This document shows, piece by piece, positions 62,864-64,000 of a stretch of 64,000 nt of DNA. Made by a program: the position numbers and the translations under genes. The notes beneath the pieces were generated by a model. The model was not told the DNA's origin, made no database searches, and saw nothing but the letters and a program-made list of their open reading frames with translations. Position 1 is the first letter of the stretch. Each line of letters starts with the position of its first letter. Origin of the DNA: Vibrio sp. Of7-15 (lineage in GTDB: Bacteria; Pseudomonadota; Gammaproteobacteria; Enterobacterales; Vibrionaceae); the NCBI RefSeq assembly GCF_022347565.1, contig NZ_JAKRGH010000007.1, positions 1 through 64,000 on the forward strand, read 5' to 3'.

Positions 62864-63379
62864 ATGAAAAAACTTCTCATCTTTTCTGTGTTACTTTTCC
62901 TTTCTGGCTGCCTTGGTATGCCCAATGGCGTTAGCCCTATTTCAGACTTTAAACTTGAAAATTATTTAGGGCGTTGGTACGAAGTCGCAAGGCTTGATCA
63001 CTCTTTTGAGGCGGGTTTAAGCAGCGTTACCGCCGATTATACATTGAGAAGTGACGGCGGTATTTCGGTTATTAATCGTGGCTTTTCTCAAGAAAAAAAC
63101 GAGTGGAAGGAAGCAGAAGGTAAAGCATATTTTGTGAATGAAGCTGATGAAGGGTATCTGAAAGTCTCTTTTTTCGGCCCGTTTTACGGTTCATATGTTA
63201 TTTTCGAATTAGAGAAAGAAAACTACGATTATGCGTTTGTTTCTGGCCCTAATAATGATTACCTCTGGTTACTTTCTAGAACGCCAGAAGTCGAACCTAG
63301 TGTATTGGAAAAATTTAAAAAAATGTCGGCAGAGCGTGGTTTTGAAACAGAAAACTTGATTCTCGTTGAGCATGATTGA
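62864..63379 (+). CDS. blc: Outer-membrane lipocalin, Blc type
   Basis: This 171-residue lipoprotein has the lipobox LSGC (lipidated Cys16) and the lipocalin signature GRWYEVARLDHSFEAGL. The middle motif VINRGFSQEKNEWKEAEGKA and C-terminal YLWLLSRTPE match bacterial lipocalins. Blc binds lysophospholipids and fatty acids at the outer membrane. AAGGAG stands nine bases before the ATG at 62864, so that start is preferred to 62837. Confidence 0.9.
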   Translation: MKKLLIFSVLLFLSGCLGMPNGVSPISDFKLENYLGRWYEVARLDHSFEAGLSSVTADYTLRSDGGISVINRGFSQEKNEWKEAEGKAYFVNEADEGYLKVSFFGPFYGSYVIFELEKENYDYAFVSGPNNDYLWLLSRTPEVEPSVLEKFKKMSAERGFETENLILVEHD

Positions 63380-63474
63380 TTATGTTGTTGATACTCTAAA
63401 TTACAGTGATTCTTTATAGGTTTCAGGGCGTTAATTTAGTATTAAGATCAGACGATTAAAGGGGAGTGATGCTT

Positions 63475-63780
63475 ATGATTACGTGTTATGTTCGGTATGT
63501 CATTGATCCTAAAAAGGTCAAAGAATTTGAAGAATATGCGAAAATGTGGATACCATTGGTTAAAAAATTTGGTGGCCAACATAATGGCTATTTTCTTCCT
63601 TCTGAAGGTGCAAACAATATTGCTTTAGCGTTGTTCACGTTCGAGAGTTTGTCTGCCTACGAAGAATATCGAGTTAAGTCTTTAAATGATCCTGAGTGTA
63701 AAAAAGCCTTTGAGTTTGCAGATAGTGTCGATTGCATTATTAGCTACGAGCGTAGTTTTTTTAGGCCTGTATTAGGATAA
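63475..63780 (+). CDS. NIPSNAP-family protein
   Basis: This protein of about 101 residues belongs to the ferredoxin-like NIPSNAP/dimeric alpha-beta barrel group (MITCYVRYVIDPKKVKEFEEYAKMW, then ALALFTFESLSAYEEYR). Its function is unknown. The ATG at 63475 follows GGGGAG at good spacing and gives the usual N-terminus. It probably shares a transcript with the next gene, four bases further on. Confidence 0.8.
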   Translation: MITCYVRYVIDPKKVKEFEEYAKMWIPLVKKFGGQHNGYFLPSEGANNIALALFTFESLSAYEEYRVKSLNDPECKKAFEFADSVDCIISYERSFFRPVLG

Positions 63781-63784
63781 AACG

Positions 63785-64000
63785 ATGGAATTAATAAGTA
63801 CGTTAGAAGATCTGTATCAGAACATTAATGAATTAGAGAAAGGCTTAAATCAAGGCCTGAATGACGCTTTCGATTTGGTAAAAAGAGGGCGCTGTTTTGT
63901 CGTTAGTGAGAGTAATGGAATATTACAGTTTTCTCCATCAAGGTTTATTGGTTATAGAAATAATAATTTAGATAAGCACTTAGCACCGGATGCAATCCGT
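63785..64000 (+). CDS. Unknown protein, N-terminal 72 codons
   Basis: The frame opens at ATG 63785 and runs to the window end without a stop, so the gene is cut. The start is helical and charged (MELISTLEDLYQNINELEKG), followed by KRGRCFVV and SPSRFIGYRNNNLDKHL. The SRFIGYRNN stretch faintly recalls the N-terminus of some HNH endonuclease-type proteins, but this is not a firm call. It starts four bases after the NIPSNAP stop and is probably co-transcribed with it. Confidence 0.6.
   Translation, partial: MELISTLEDLYQNINELEKGLNQGLNDAFDLVKRGRCFVVSESNGILQFSPSRFIGYRNNNLDKHLAPDAIR

Overview
The window looks like chromosomal DNA from a marine gammaproteobacterium, most likely Vibrionaceae. This is inferred from moderate-to-low GC, two MshQ-like proteins, a GlyGly-CTERM (rhombosortase-type) protease, several methyl-accepting chemotaxis proteins and GGDEF/EAL proteins, and an oligopeptidase B-heme receptor pair like ptrB-hutR of Vibrio cholerae. 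No database search was run. No rRNA, tRNA, CRISPR array or intact transposase was seen.

Layout. 1-4050: a cut-off secreted protein, a DUF4345 membrane protein and a short-chain dehydrogenase (SDR) separated by ten copies of a hexamer repeat, a divergent LysR regulator, and a beta-hydroxyacid dehydrogenase. 4184-10863: a chemoreceptor, a di-heme cytochrome c peroxidase-like lipoprotein, a periplasmic solute-binding protein, another SDR and a flavin reductase. 11122-13193: an AT-rich LysR plus aldo/keto reductase segment. 13427-18457: a second solute-binding protein, a GAF-GGDEF-EAL protein with both catalytic domains degenerate, a beta-propeller protein and GlgC. 18698-22699: a subtilase with seven C-terminal repeats, an orphan type IV prepilin-like protein and an unknown secreted protein.

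22776-31319 is a tightly packed five-gene minus-strand operon: oligopeptidase, TonB-dependent heme/hemoglobin-type receptor, zinc metalloprotease with P-domain and GlyGly-CTERM, DUF1566 lipoprotein, DUF1566 secreted protein. A Fur-box-like site lies upstream. It reads as a machine for breaking down heme proteins or other proteins and importing the product.

31554-36289: a GNAT enzyme, a ChbG/YdjC deacetylase and a LysR, then an AT-rich islet with a small membrane protein and a 306-residue protein. That protein carries the spaced motifs of the ExoY/CyaA/edema-factor nucleotidyl cyclase toxins, which is the most unexpected gene here. 36630-39429: a cytochrome P450 ending inside a 7-bp repeat array, and a divergent ArsP-type permease/ArsR pair with two near-identical operator palindromes. 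39437-47611: two very large divergent MshQ-like surface proteins. 47640-52788: an alpha/beta hydrolase, a Tim44-like protein, a roughly 1-kb stretch with no convincing gene, and a glycerophosphodiesterase-MFS operon. 53181-60425: a GGDEF-EAL protein with an intact EAL domain, then two paralogous chemoreceptors. Each chemoreceptor has the same leader (hairpins presenting ANGGA, as CsrA/RsmA targets do) and the same terminator, so a whole transcription unit was duplicated. 60494-64000: small hypotheticals, a MITE-like inverted-repeat element, a Nudix hydrolase, a Blc-type lipocalin, a NIPSNAP protein and a gene cut by the window end.
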